Source: Lactarius indigo
Taxonomy: Eukaryota > Basidiomycota > Agaricomycetes > Russulales > Russulaceae
DNA length: 64,000 bases
Direction of reading: 5' to 3'
Assembly (NCBI GenBank): GCA_025766275.1
Contig: JAFKAC010000112.1
Location: 62,001 to 126,000 of the forward strand
This document shows positions 45,218 through 57,585 of this stretch, piece by piece. Each line of letters starts with the position of its first letter. Position 1 is the first letter of the stretch. The translations under genes and the position numbers were made by a program. The notes below the pieces were generated by a model that had not been told where the DNA came from, made no database searches, and worked only from the letters and a program-made list of their open reading frames with translations.

Positions 45218-45998
45218 GACGAAAAAGGCAGTTCGCGGATGGCAAGAAAAGCTTCGGCCATGGCACCCGGTGACGTTGTTTTATAGTCGGGAAAGTCAAT
45301 AGTCAGCCAGACAATCCGCGTATTTCACGGTAATGGTAGAGCGCGTATCCGAACATTCGGCCACGGTTCACCACCATACAAGAGGACTCAGGTAAGTATC
45401 GGTCCGCGCAGGACCGATATAACACCGTAAAAGCTCCCTGAAGGTTGACTTCTTTTGGTGGCCATAGTGAAGTGCATTGGTGATTCGGGTAACCACGGAC
45501 AAGATCCCCGCAACTTAAAGTTACTGTGCCATGCCACTGAGAACAAGAACTTACGTAAATCGCCCAGTGACCTAACCAGGAATTCCTGCTCATATGTTCA
45601 TGCACCAATATAGTAGCATTAAAAGCGAAGTTTGCCAGTGTGTGAGCACGACGCTCTCCGTGTTGATTAACTGAGGGCCAATTATTACTCAGTTATTTAT
45701 TAGGTCAAGGCCGCCATTCCGAGGGAATAAGGTAGACGGCTGGTCTTCGCTTTCCCAGAAGACTGCATCGACGGCCGCCTTCACTCCATCGCATTATTTT
45801 GGGACCATTTTCTGTACTTCCTCTTCCTTCGCGACGCGGGTGTCTCTATAGAAATCTTCTTCGCCCATGGGATATATCCCGTGCCTGTAACAGTACATGA
45901 CTCATTCACCGCATGCTCACGGTAGAAAGAGGTCCAAAACTCACTTTTCTTTGGCATGAGACACCAAGCCATCGAAAGTAAATCGCCTCTCCACGCGG
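45218..45998. other. Spacer upstream of GH47 copy 2
   Basis: It contains the GH47 copy 2 promoter side and a 101-codon minus-strand frame (45608-45303) without recognisable features. A minus-strand Lys/Arg-rich frame (46002-45781) abuts the F-box gene and could be its true last exon if another intron lies near 46010. Confidence 0.4.
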
Positions 45999-48389
45999 TC
46001 ACCGCGGTTCTGCGAACGACGCGCTCTTGTTGGCTTGAAAATTTCGGGTTGGCAATGGCGACAACCGAAGGTCTTTGTCTGCCTTCATTTTGTTCGCTCC
46101 GTCTGTACGGGCGGTGTACAATGCAAAGGACCCCGCATCGTACTGGTGCCCGGCCATCAGTGTAACGGCTTCGGCCGTAGAAATCAGCGCAACTTCCATT
46201 TTATCATGCCTGCGGCAATGCCCAACCTAAGCGCGGACAGGTCAGGAGAGCGGGGAAACCCTAAGAGTAAAATGACAAATACTAGACGCCAGAAGTCCAT
46301 GATCGTTGGCGAATCACACGATTTACAGAGAAATCTCGCGCCGATGGAATTTACTTCGCCCTCAGTCTCTCGATTTTCTGCCCTGAGCCCTACTAGAATC
46401 AGAGCTTGAGAAAGCACGTCTATGGCCTATAGAGGGGAAGATTAGTGTGCTTCGTCCGCGACTCGGGAAGCTGACGTGCACCTTTTGATCTGGGATGAAT
46501 TGTTCGGTCCTTGGTTTCCTCCTCGCTGTTGTCTTCCTGTGATGATTCGCACACTTATGTGCACATGCCCCACGGAGGTCTAGTGACTCCGGGGTGATCT
46601 GCCCCTTAGGTGTGCTGTGACACAGGGTGCAAATAAAACGGGCATCGACCCGCTCGGATGGGTGGAGCAACTTCGTCGATGCTCGTTTCCAATTTGGTCG
46701 CCCCAGAATCGCGTCGAATTCTCGGAGCGCTGTATCGGCCCATTGTTTGAGGTCGCTGTTGATCATACCACCGATTAGCTGTGGGCGTTTTAACTCGGAC
46801 TTCAGTACTCGTGATATTTCGACCGGCCCAGCAGAGGAAGAATTGGCGCTATCCGATGGAAGGGGTGCGGTATCATCTCGGTCTTGTAGTGCTTTGATAA
46901 TTGGCAGTCCTCGAAACTCGGCCAAGGTGGGGAGCATGGGGTGACTCTTTCCCTCAACGAGGCGATCGTAGTGCCGGGCGATATCGGCTCTTCTAATTTG
47001 TTGGGCATGTGCCTTCCGCTTTCGCTCCTTTTTCTCCATTTGAGAGAGAATCTCAGCATCGATTCTTGTCGTAAGTGAGCACACGACTGTGACTCCATTA
47101 GCTAATTCTCACTGAAGGGTCAAAATCAAAATATACCGCTTTCTGGAATGGTCTCGAGACAATGTTTGTGACTTCGGTGCAGGGAAAGGTAGGTAGGGTT
47201 GTTCAGAAAATCATGGAGGTCCCAGCCTGCTGCCCTTGCAAAGTTCCGAGCACTAATCGTAAGGGGGACTTAACTGGGGAGACAATCAGGAGGTAGACAC
47301 GATACTCACAAAGCCGTGTTTGATCCCTGTGTCAATCGGTATCTGCGGCTCCACATTTGGCGCCACTCAAATAGTAAGCTCGCATGCTGCCAACCCGTCA
47401 GCGGAGGTCTCTCTGCCTGAACATGTGAACACGAACCTCAAATACACGACGTTGGAGTTGGATATCAGCTTCATGAAGCTGGTGCGCAACGTTAGAGGGT
47501 GATCATAATTGTTAGATTCGAAAGACGAACCAGTAAATAGTCATCCCGAGGTATCCCCCCTGCAACCATCTCCTCGTACTCTGTCGTGACCTCTTCCAAG
47601 TCAGTCCGAAGACCTGACGATCAACAATTCAAGTCAGGAGGTCCGGAAATGATTCGATCACAAGGAAAAAGAAACTGACAATAGTAATAGGTATGATCTG
47701 AGGGCCACGGAGGAACAGAGCCAGCAGAAGGGCGCATATCTAATTGTCTCAGTCTGCGCTGAAGAAGGAACTCTTTCGATTCGATATTGTATGCAAAGAC
47801 TCGGATAACGAGATGTTCACTTGATACCGACAGAAATCAGGGGTAGAGAGAATAAGAGTTATTAGCATGACATACTTTAAGAATGTTTTGCGACATTCGT
47901 GCTACGAATGAGAGAGCCTGAGCCAGATGTTGACATGACATATGCATAATACACACCTTCCCACATAAACGAGCCCTGATGACGAACGAGAGAAACATTC
48001 GTTGCGTCCGCATACCGCAGACCTAGTCGACTATGGGCATAAAGAACGAGTAGGAACGAGAGGCGACACACATAACAATTTCCTGCGTCGAATATAAACG
48101 CAGCATATGCGGACTCACTCCAGCCCGGTGGAGGTGGAGGAAGATCTGGTACGATGCAATGACTGCGAGCGCGACGCCATATCATTACATTGGAGGGGTT
48201 GAGAAGGGTCGTGCATAACCTCCTATTGCAACGTGCAACAGAAAGGACGTCTTTGGGAGAGGGGACATAATAGAGGATTTCAGCCAGGATCTCGACAGGG
48301 ACGATATCCAAGCGCGACGTCTGGGCTTCTCGCGACGGCAATCCCCCACGATCGAGCTTTCGTTTTTTAGCGGAACGTCCCCGAGCCAT
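45999..48389 (-). CDS. F-box protein with C-x-x-C and Cys/His motifs
   Basis: About 10 exons. Exon 1 (from 48389) has a basic N-terminus (R-S-A-K-K-R-K), then an F-box: L-D-I-V-P-V-E-I-L-A-E-I-L-Y-Y-V-P. Later comes G-N-C-Y-V-C-G, joined across an intron to M-F-L-S-F-V-I-R-A-R-L-C-G-K, a Cys motif I know from agaricomycete F-box proteins. Further exons carry H-L-V-I-R-V-F, R-T-D-L-E-E-V-T-T-E-Y, H-E-A-D-I-Q-L-Q-R-R-V-F-E and a Lys/Arg-rich charged helix (about 47080-46960). Then come F-I-C-T-L-C-H-S and C-K-S-C-D-S-P followed by V-G-H-C-R-R-H-D, which look like two more metal-binding pairs. Role inferred from the fold: substrate receptor of an SCF ubiquitin ligase; the substrate is unknown. 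The 3' end may extend to 45781. Confidence 0.75.
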
Positions 48390-49978
48390 GTTAATGTCCT
48401 TGTCCTGGTTTACCGGGCCGGATTCCCACCCCGTTTCGGTTTTCTCCGGCGGTCACAAGACCGGGACGACACCACGCCCCTGGGCACAATTCCACAAAAC
48501 TCTTGCCTTCACCTGTGTCACTCCCACACGCACCGCCATCGCTACCGCCCCCGTCACCAGCAGTGTGCAGCTATGTCACCCCGTGGGGCGTCATCGTCGT
48601 CGACACCCTGAGTCATCGCCGTTTGGCTCAGTGCCATCCAGCCCATTGTTGACCGCACTGAGCCCAGCCCCGATGTGAGCTGTGTCCGTATAATGATCAG
48701 TTGTACTTTCTAATCACCGTACAGCTTCCGGCAGCGGCTGGACGCAGTGACATTTAATAGCGAATAGGCACCCATTTCACAAATCGTTCTGACGATCTTC
48801 TTCGACCTCGTTTTTGATATCCTGTGCTCTCACCACGGCCGCGCTACACGCCGTATGGTCACGTATACGGGCTTTTCTCAGAGTGGCTTCAACTCGCGTA
48901 GGGACGTGCACTGGTAAGTTTCATTTCCTTTTCGTCGCTATCTTTGAAATCATCTACCTCTCGAACACGGCCGCGGCATAGTTGAAGGTGGAAGTGTGAG
49001 TTTTGCATGGTTCCGTGGGCCAATGATATGCAACTACGTTTCTAGATACGGCGTTTCAGAGCACTGCGCTCTGCGCGCCTTCGTCCTCGATCCGATGTTT
49101 ATGAATGCGCGTGGTCGTCGTGGCCGAGCGCGCAAAGGGAGCCTCCAGCTCTATGCGACACATTAGCTCGTGCTACTTCCCGTGTCATCGCGCCAAGTAG
49201 AGCCGCTAAGAACAAGTGCTGGCATATTCGAGGCCCTCGTCCAACAAGATTCGGAATCTGGAGTCCACTGAAGGAGGGAAGACGCTTGAGACGTTATGCG
49301 TCAAGACTGAACGCAACGACGCCGACGAGGATGATGGGTCTATCGCGTTTGACCAAGTGTTCCCATTACTGGGTCGAGTTGGATTCCGAGTGATTGGAAC
49401 CGCGAGCGGAATGGAATTCTCAGGCCGTTCTACAATCTCGGCGTCTGCATGCAGGGCACCAAGTGCAGGTCTTCACACGCACCAGATCACAAGAGTTTAC
49501 TTTCTCGGTATGTGTGCGCATTTGACCCCAAGGGAGACGGAACAGTAACGTCAATTTTTGTTAACCACTAGATAGAGAAACGGCGCTGCGCAAGGCACTA
49601 CTGGGAGGCAATAAGTCGGACAACCTGAAGCCGGGCCGTCACGTGTTTACCCAAGGAAGGAAACGGTCGAGCTTGAAGAACACAACACAATCATGACCAT
49701 AGCGGAGCGCCCTCACTACACGGATCGGATGAGAACAATGGTAAAGCTCGAATTAATCCTATTACAGTAAATGTTACACAATAAATGCATCATATCATCC
49801 AGACTTTGCTCTTGCAAGTTGCAACCAAGCCCGCAACAAGCAATTGTCGACCAAATACAACTAGTACGAGAGGGAATGAACAAACGACAGAGTGTCCTGC
49901 GGACTAACGAAACTTTAAACGTGCATCATCACAAAGAAAATAAGGAAATGCACCTGACTTGATCATGGCGTCGCGTCA
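48390..49978. other. Intergenic region, no recognised gene
   Basis: Plus-strand frames at 48388-48678 and 49216-49548 lack any recognisable motif; the second has an acidic D-A-D-E-D-D-G segment and could be a fragment. The interval separates the start of the F-box gene from the small gene at 50 kb. Confidence 0.4.
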
Positions 49979-50356
49979 TCACCGATGGACGCTCTCTTCT
50001 AGTTTTCTCACACCTTGCTTGACTTCCGCTTTACCATCTTCAGCGATATCCTTTCCGGATCCCTTGCCAAAATCGGCGAGGTCTATCGCAAGACCTCGTA
50101 TCGATTCTCCGATTCCTGATAAGCGAGTCAGACGGAAACCGGTTGTCTAGGTCGATGTACTGTACCGTGGACAATGTTCAATGCGCCACTAGATAACCAA
50201 GTGAGCATGTGCGGCGGTCTATATTGTTGCGAAAATGCCATACTGGACACCCTCTCCGACCTTCTTTCCGACGCTTGATTCCTCCCGAACCTCTTCTGTG
50301 TGCTCCGTGAAGCTCTTCACAGTGTGGGTGGACTCATGGTCATGGTGTGTTGACAT
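49979..50356 (-). CDS. Small conserved-looking protein with G-x-G-E-S-I-R-G motif
   Basis: A start at 50356 (M-S-T-H-H-D-H-E) gives a charged, helical N-terminus (V-K-S-F-T-E-H-T-E-E-V-R-E-E). After an intron (GTATGG..TATCTAG) comes a short A-L-N-I-V-H-G segment, and then L-S-G-I-G-E-S-I-R-G and E-V-K-Q-G-V-R-K-L-E-E to the stop at 49979. Small fungal proteins with an H-G-x-G-E-x-I-R-G core and a Gly/Lys/Glu-rich tail are common, and their role is unknown to me. The join near 50155 is one base out of frame as I read it, so either a short intron is mis-placed or this copy is damaged. Confidence 0.45.
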
Positions 50357-51016
50357 GTCGTGACGGTATAAGAGAATTTGGGGGTTAGAGCGAGTGTAAG
50401 GTATGGATTGAAAGGGCTTGGAGGTCTATTGGTTACAGTCATACAGTATATATAGGCCATCTGACCCGAATCAACCCGAGAAATGGTGCGGGCCTCGTCT
50501 GCGGTCGACCATTTATCTGATGTCATCGGTCGTCAATCCGATTAGAACCCACATAGTGTTTGAGCCTACTACGTACTACGACTGCGAGCCAGCTCTAGAC
50601 TCAAATTACCCCGAACATAGTCAATGTCGGGTCTCACACGTTCCACACATAGCTTCGGTGCATGTTAGATAGAATCAATGTGTCAGATCTCAGTTCCAAT
50701 GTTCGGGCTCCAGAGCTTTACTACCATTGGCTTGGGCAAGTTCTTGCTGAGTACATGCGACTTGTGTTACCATGTAACCTCTACCAGAATACTCACCGTA
50801 ATACATAGTTACTATGGCTTTCCTGCATTTACAATGGAGCCGCGTCGTCTGTTTTCTTCATTCATGTACAACTATGCTCCTATACGAGATCACAACACGC
50901 ATTCACTAACTCCAATATACGAACGCAGCCGAAGCATAACTTGAATCCAGCATTCCATGTGAGAGAGGAAAACGATAGCCCGACTTGTTACACGACTCCA
51001 CCACCCAACCCACGCC
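50357..51016. other. Spacer, no recognised gene
   Basis: Only short frames without motifs. It probably contains the promoter of the small gene to the left and the 3' end of gene X1 to the right. Confidence 0.4.
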
Positions 51017-52210
51017 TCAGTTCCGGGCCTTCTTCTGCGACGACGTAGTATGCCCAATAGCCGTCTGGGCGGGCTTGCGACCGTTTCCAGTAGTCGAGGC
51101 GGGAGGAGCGGTATGGGAAGTGCCCGAGGCTGAGTCGCGTGAGGGGTACTGTGCAGGGTGGGACGGCGGACCACGTGCAGGACCGGATGGCGGGCCTCGT
51201 TCAGCAAAGCGCCTCATCGCCTTTTCCAAACTTAATGCATAATGAGTTGAAAGGCCGAGCATCAATTCTGAGCTGTGGTGGAGATAGAAAAGAGTACTTA
51301 CTCAGCTTCGACAGCTGAGTCGGTCCCATAAGTAGGGGCGCTCGACTTGTTGTTAGCGACACTGGCCGATAATTCGCCCGAGACGGCATCGCTATTCCTG
51401 CCAGTGATCGGCTCTTATCTGGTACATAAGGGGTAGCTTGCTGTCACTTACGGCCAAACTGTACTAGTGGACTGCATTTTTGAGGCTATGTGTCTGTCCT
51501 AGGTTTTGGTCTGGAGTGGTATAAGAGAACTGGGGGGACCCGAGATAACGATCTACGCCAGAGCTGGGGTAGACTCAGCCCGAGTCCCACACTACCCTAC
51601 CGTGGGGATCTGGATTATGAAATGTACTGCTGATAAGGACGGCGTCGCCTGAAGGCCGAATGAAGGCGTGTTGACCGAAGATAGTCTCACCATGTGTGCA
51701 CACGAGGCAGTTATTGAAACAGTTCTTGAGACGTTCAAGTTCGCCAAGTTCGCCAAGCCCCAGAGCAATCACTTACAGACTTTTTTTACAGCTACACATA
51801 CTGGGGGTGCTAACAGAGGCTTGTGAGGTGATTACACCGGTATATATGGCACACACATCTCGGTCTTCACGCCACTGTATCGTGCACAGTATTGGGCTCT
51901 TACAGACGGCTTGGGTTGAATTTCCTGAAATGAACAGACAGCTTTACATAATTACATAATGATAACCCTAGTCGATCGTGAGAAATATTTACGTGAGCGG
52001 TGCTGTAAGTAGCTGTCTCTTACGAGCACGACACAGGACTCGAAAGGACTCCCTGGGGAGTCTGTTTCGACAAAGCAATATTCGACGAAGGATGTTTGAG
52101 AAATTTTTACTTGAGATAGAACCTTACAAGTACTACTAGACATAATGAACATACCTTCAGCGGCGGCCCATGTCCCAGCAGAGATACTCTTTGGTGTAGA
52201 CAACGCATCA
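51017..52210 (-). CDS. Unknown gene X, copy 1
   Basis: Minus-strand coding-like exons: about 52200-52155 (S-I-S-A-G-T-W-A-A-A-E), 52110-52015 (E-Y-C-F-V-E-T-D-S-P-G), 51700-51600 (G-D-A-V-L-I-S-S-T-F), 51380-51300 (S-V-A-N-N.. then V-E-A), 51275 (R-I-D-A-R-P-F-N-S) and 51230-51017 (L-E-K-A-M-R-R-F-A-E-R-G, then a Pro/Ser/Thr-rich tail). Splice signals GTAAGTAC/CACAG flank the R-P-F exon. A paralogue with the same order lies at 61.1-62.3 kb. It is head to head with WT6, about 200 bases from its start. No known family; the model is incomplete. Confidence 0.45.
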
Positions 52211-52423
52211 AATAATAAAGGCCAGGGATAAGCACCATGAGAACAAGAGCTCTCTGCTGTAGGGCTGTATTAGATGACTAAACTGGTGGAATCCTCCCCG
52301 AATACACGAGCTGTAGCGATAGGTGGCGATGATCGGCATGAGGCACCAGCGCCTCCGCGTTTGCTCAAGAACTTGCTGCAAGGGCCCGTCACTCCTTGGT
52401 CCTATGAGCCTTGCGCACATTGC

Positions 52424-55400
52424 ATGGCCTCCATTTTCAGTTTCCTTCTCGATCTTTTGCGCAAGTTACGCCTTACAAAGGGTACCATTCGGCATCACCT
52501 CAAGCGTTGGGCTTTGTTTTTGGCCTTCCTCGGTCGCAAATTGGGCGTGAACCACCTGTGGCATGGCGGAAAACGGGGTGCATCTTATAAACCCGCGCAG
52601 ACGGAACGGTCGTTTTCCCGGACGGAGGCCCGTTTACAGTTGGGGGAGGGGGTGGTGGCTGCAAGTCACATTCCAACATCGGCGGGCCACCCGGACTTAC
52701 ATGACGTGTCGGGCCAACAACCATCATCCTCTCGCACCAGTCCTCCAGCCAGCCTCACAGTGGAACCTCCGACTCATCGAGATCATGCCAACCCGACGAT
52801 TGTCGTCAGCACAGGGATTCACCCTAACCGTAGCTCCGCCAACTTGAGCATTCACAGCCGCGCCAGTGCCAGTGATAGGCTCTCCATGATCCAAACGCAC
52901 TCACGCGAATCCCTGCACACGCCACTCGGTCGTCAGACAGCACGATCTTTTCCAAGAGCCCCTCATCGCCAATTTGGACGTGGACCGTCTCCGTCTCCGT
53001 CGCCGTCAAGAGAGCGCCCGTCTAGATCACCCTCCCCGACAGATAGGATTCCTCGAGTTCCTCGACTCGAAGTCGTTACCACGAACCTGCATCCTCCGAC
53101 GCACGTCGACGACAGAAAAAGTCCCATAGATACCCCTTCGGTTTCTTCCCCCGCCCATGCGCCGCTAAGTCCACCAAGTCTCCACGGACATCGCAGAAGG
53201 CAGTCTTCGACGAGTGTGATCGTGGGAGTAGTGAACCCATCAACAGATTCGCTCCCTCTCAGTCCTTCGACAAACCTACCGCCGCTGACAGATGAGCCGT
53301 ACGACATAGGCTCTCCCATTGACCAGTCATCTCCTGTCACTGACGCCCCCGATACACGTGAGGCATCAACAAACAGTCCTACGGCCTCCTCCCCTTCTGC
53401 TAGTTCAAACTTTGATCTGCCCACTGGTCGCTTCTTGCAATTGATAAACTCCGAACAAGTTCCAAGATACACGAAGGACGTCACAGTGCAAGTAGACTAC
53501 ATTATCTACGACTATCAAAACGTTTAATCTTCCTTTTGGCAGGCCCCGCGAAAGAACATTCTTTGAGATCCCACCTCTGGCAAGAACGTTCCTTTAGTAC
53601 GTATGAGACTTGCGTGGTTATCGATATCTAACGGAGACCGCTCCTCAGTGTCCCAGAGCAGACGAGTCGTGAGCAAGGCTCTCTCAAAGAGGATTGTGCA
53701 CCCTGGGTACCAGCAACACATCCAGATGGTGCCCTCTATTTCTTCGATAAAGACAGGGTGCGTGCATCAGGTCTTGACAAACAATAAATTACGACCAACC
53801 GGCAATTGAAGAGGTTATTCACCGACACAGACATGCATGACCCCGTCTTAAGGGATGAAATGGACGATTTCTATCACTACCTACAGAGGATCCTGGGTCA
53901 AGAGGAAGTAGTCATCCCATCACAGAACTATGACTTGACGCTCGACATTATGCCCTCAGAAGACGGGCGGATACAGTGGTCTTATTACTACGCTTGCCAC
54001 GAAACCCGATGCTTGTTCTGGCTGGACACGTACGACGCGACTCACATGATATCTGAACTATTCGGTGTCGAGTCACCCGCTCATGTCAGTGCGTCGCAGA
54101 TTTTGATCCTCAATACGCTCTATGTTCTCACTAACCTGGTGCACAGGGCATCGATTAGAGGCTCTTTATTGGTACGTCGGGTATAAAGTAGGCTAGACTT
54201 TATGTAAGCACTGATATTCTCCTCATAGGACCCACTGGTCTCTCTTTCCAGCTGTTTTCGATGGTCGCCGTCTCGTGCAGGCCGTCTATGATGAACTCGT
54301 GGGGATCTTGTCGCATGGCTGCATGGGTGAATTTGTATTACCGCGGTACTCTCTTCATAGGGCTCAACCGCTGAAACCACAGATGTGATGACCTCAAAGT
54401 CTTCGACTCTGCCATACGATGCTGATACAATGCAGCAAATGATCAGACTTGTCCGTAATGCTAAGGGTACATTCAAGCACTTATTGTGACAGTGAGCAGA
54501 GCTTTGCTAACTTTATGGCCCAGGGTCCGATACTGGTTTGGTGTACCACACTGCTGCAATTAGTGAGTCCAGAGCAATATTTGCTTTGTTCTGTTCTTAA
54601 CAGGGACCCCAAGCTCGATTGCTTTCTTTTTTTGGTAAATTCGGAACGATCAAAGGTGATCTTCATTCACTGATGTGTGTGTTTAGCACATTGGAGATTT
54701 CTATATTTCCACGGACAGAAGAGCGCCCGTTTAGAAAGGAACAAAACAGTATATTCCAATCCAGGCCGAGAAAGAACGGCTCTCATCACGTTTCTCTCCC
54801 CTTTGCTTTTCCTGGCACCGGAGGTTCATCTACGAGATTTGGAGAAGTTGTGGACTGATGAGGTTATCATTGAGACAGTCTGGAAAAGCTTCATGACCAA
54901 GCTGTTAGAGGAATGGGGAGAACTGATCCTCTGGGTATGTCATTGCACTGCCACCAATCCTAGATTTCTCAGTTCCTCGACTTTCTAGTCGACCGTCATG
55001 CTTACAGCGAACGTTGGTTTCCTCGCCATACCTGGCGTTATCATTTCTAATATCAACAATCCTTTATCGAGGGCAAGCGATCTTAAAATCTTCACGTCTG
55101 CCGCGCAGATCGCCAGCTGCATGTCGGTAGAGGCGAGCGCCGGAAGCATTGTGATCGGCATGCTCTTAGTTCGCCATAACCGTACTAAGCAGAAGGAAGA
55201 CCCGGCAGGCGCGGTGAGTGAACAGTAGAACCCAAGTTTTCATTCCTGGCTGAGTGCACTTCTGCAGTCGACTTACCTCTACCAAAATACTCACCGACTC
55301 TTCGGTCTTGAGCCGATGGCCATTATCTTCAGTCTTCCATGGGCGCTGCTGATGTGGGCGTAGGTCGTTTCTGATTTATTGGTCTTCGAGCTCATTTATG

Positions 55401-55769
55401 AATCTTCTTTCCTCGGATGCGGACGACAGGATGGTGATGTTTTCCATCGCTCTGCTATTGCTTTGCTTCAGTATCTCGAACCTGTCAACACGAATCTCCG
55501 TGGCTGTGACGTCGGTCGTTGTAGCTGCCCTGATTGTGTGGTGCATCCGAAGTGCTTGGGAATCCAGTGAAGAAAAGGGAGTGTGGCTCGACAGATTCTT
55601 ACCATATATTACGAATGCGCTGGAACATGTCCACAGCGTGCGTAACGACTTTTTCTCATTGATTCTACGTCGGGGGAATCCATCTTCGCTCCCATACGGC
55701 CACTCTGGTGGCAGCTTACATCGGATCCCTGATCGCGAGAGAGTGGACGTTCATGTTGCCGCTGTCTGA
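52424..55769 (+). CDS. WT6: WW-like motif and C-terminal membrane protein, full 13-exon model
   Basis: Exons: 52424-53487, 53543-53596, 53649-53757, 53812-54088, 54147-54171, 54229-54326, 54383-54466, 54524-54562, 54614-54634, 54687-54934, 54989-55213, 55268-55359, 55430-55769. The sum is 2676 nt (891 residues), and every junction keeps phase. Order: an amphipathic Arg/Leu-rich N-terminus; about 300 residues rich in Ser, Pro and Arg (S-R-S-P-S-P-T); a WW-like core (C-A-P-W, H-P-D-G-A-L-Y-F-F-D) that lacks the second Trp; F-T-D-T-D-M-H-D; H-E-T-R-C-L-F-W-L; H-W-S-L-F-P; H-W-R-F-L-Y-F-H-G-Q; A-P-E-V-H-L-R-D-L-E-K-L-W. Hydrophobic segments at about 55000-55045, 55105-55170, 55320-55480 and 55500-55560 suggest four membrane spans. 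Intron 1 is GC-AG. The start is chosen by homology although the frame is open to 52274. Role unknown. Confidence 0.85.
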
Positions 55770-57585
55770 GGCCCTTTCATGCATTTACATTTACGACTTG
55801 TACGTTGCGTCATTTGTTCTTGTTGTCCATGTACGACAGTCATGTTCTTCTCCGGGATCACGAGATCCCATTCACGAACTAAGGTCATACGATACGTACT
55901 TATTTATCTACCATCACGATATATGAAAGGGAATATCTTTACATATGACTCGATGTGCAACGCGATTATCTCATCACCTCCGCTTGAGCTGTGTGTTCCT
56001 CGTAGTAGCCTCCAGGGCGGGAGGTCCATTCTCTGGAACGGTGACGCCGAAGGCCGGGAGGCGGTCCGTTTGGTACCGGGAGGTTGTGAGTGGCGCTCCT
56101 GGGGCTTCTCTGAGTCGCCCAACGAATCACATCATCACTCTTTCCATACCTGACGCGCTCGATGGGTCGGTCGGCCTCGGCCTCTTTACTGCGTTTCTCT
56201 TGGAATTTCTAAAATTACTGACTCGTCATCGGTTTCAAACTAGGAGCTGTCGTCTTTTGGTTAATGCACCGCCGGTGTTGTCACTAAGCTTCTCTTTGAC
56301 AACAAAGGCTTAAACGGGGCTACTCGTTATCGCATGCGAACTGACCCCTATGGTCACTGCACAAATAGTGATATCTTCCCCGTCAATCAATGTGCGCCAA
56401 CTGTAGTAGAGGCTTTTGTAACCTGAACTCGACGTTTGGCATCTAAGATCCTGAGGTACCAGCCCCGAAGTCATGGTACCCTTGCACGGTACGGGCCAGT
56501 GGGCTATTAAACACGGCAAAAACGAGCCTGCTCCACTCCTGAGCTGCATACTTTTTAGAGCTTAATCCAATGTTGCTGTGCTTCCGAGTCAGCGACATCA
56601 TAGGGAGGTGAGAGCGTGATGTGTGAGTCGTACTGCTCCAAAATGGCGGGGAAACATTCGCTGGCTGTGACGTCGTAGTCAGGACTAAGTTTACGCCAAT
56701 TGTGTACCGACTTCGCCGAGAGTTACTGTAGCGTAGTACCTATGCATAGGAATACAGTGTCTGGAACTTATGATGAAATACGACGAAATACGAAGGCAAT
56801 TGCCATTCGTACTGATACCATTGGCACGACCATGGAACTGCCATCCGGAAATAAGGACGCATTGTCGACAACTGTTTTGAAGGCTTCATACGCGAGCCCG
56901 TTTATGACAACAACTAAGGTAGAAGTTGCTTGACTTGTATTCTAGACAAGCAGCCGGACCAAGGAGAGAGGTAGGGGTCAAGTCGCAAATATGAGGATAG
57001 AATGTTACAAGAGGGTAGACCACCGCAAAAAAAAGTGGTCCCTGGCTCGCAGCCCTGCACCACTCATCGTGTATCAAGTTAGCCAATCTAGTCCGAGAGC
57101 CTCGTAATTCAGAAGGTCTCAGTGAATACTCGGCATCACTTTAGTTCCTCGGACTAGAGCCGCGTGAAAATTTGAGAGGGCTGCTAGCTTGGGTGCGGAG
57201 GTTCCTGAGAAAGAAAGAAAGAATAGCACCAATCGTAGTGTAATTTCTGTATCCAAAAACAAGCTACTCATCCGCTGTCAACATTGGACGACACCATGCA
57301 AGCCTAACAGAGGGCGAAACGGTTTCTCCGTGGACCGTGGAGAGGAGAGAAACGGGAACGGAGGGTCGACTGGGTGGATCCGTGTCACAAGTGCCGGTGT
57401 ATTCCAGTTTTGGCGTACCCATTACCGAAACATAGCCCTCAAGAAGACGAGAAGGTCAGCCAAGCGCCAGGGTGTAATCTACCAACGTGACTGTATGGCG
57501 GCGTCGATTCGAACTGTCTGCGGGCACGAGGTGTTCACGGGTGCAGAAAAATTGACACTGACAGGCGCTCCTCTAAACTCTTTGC
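55770..57585. other. Spacer between WT6 and WT7
   Basis: No gene recognised. A Pro/Arg-rich minus-strand frame at 56122-55904 faintly resembles the tail of gene X and might be a relic. Plus-strand frames at 56700-56933 and 57189-57614 have no motif. The last about 200 bases should include the WT7 promoter. Confidence 0.4.

Noticed and set aside
52274..52423. Upstream ATG at 52274 as the start of WT6
   Set aside because: The 50 extra codons have no counterpart in the siblings, whose conserved start aligns with the ATG at 52424.
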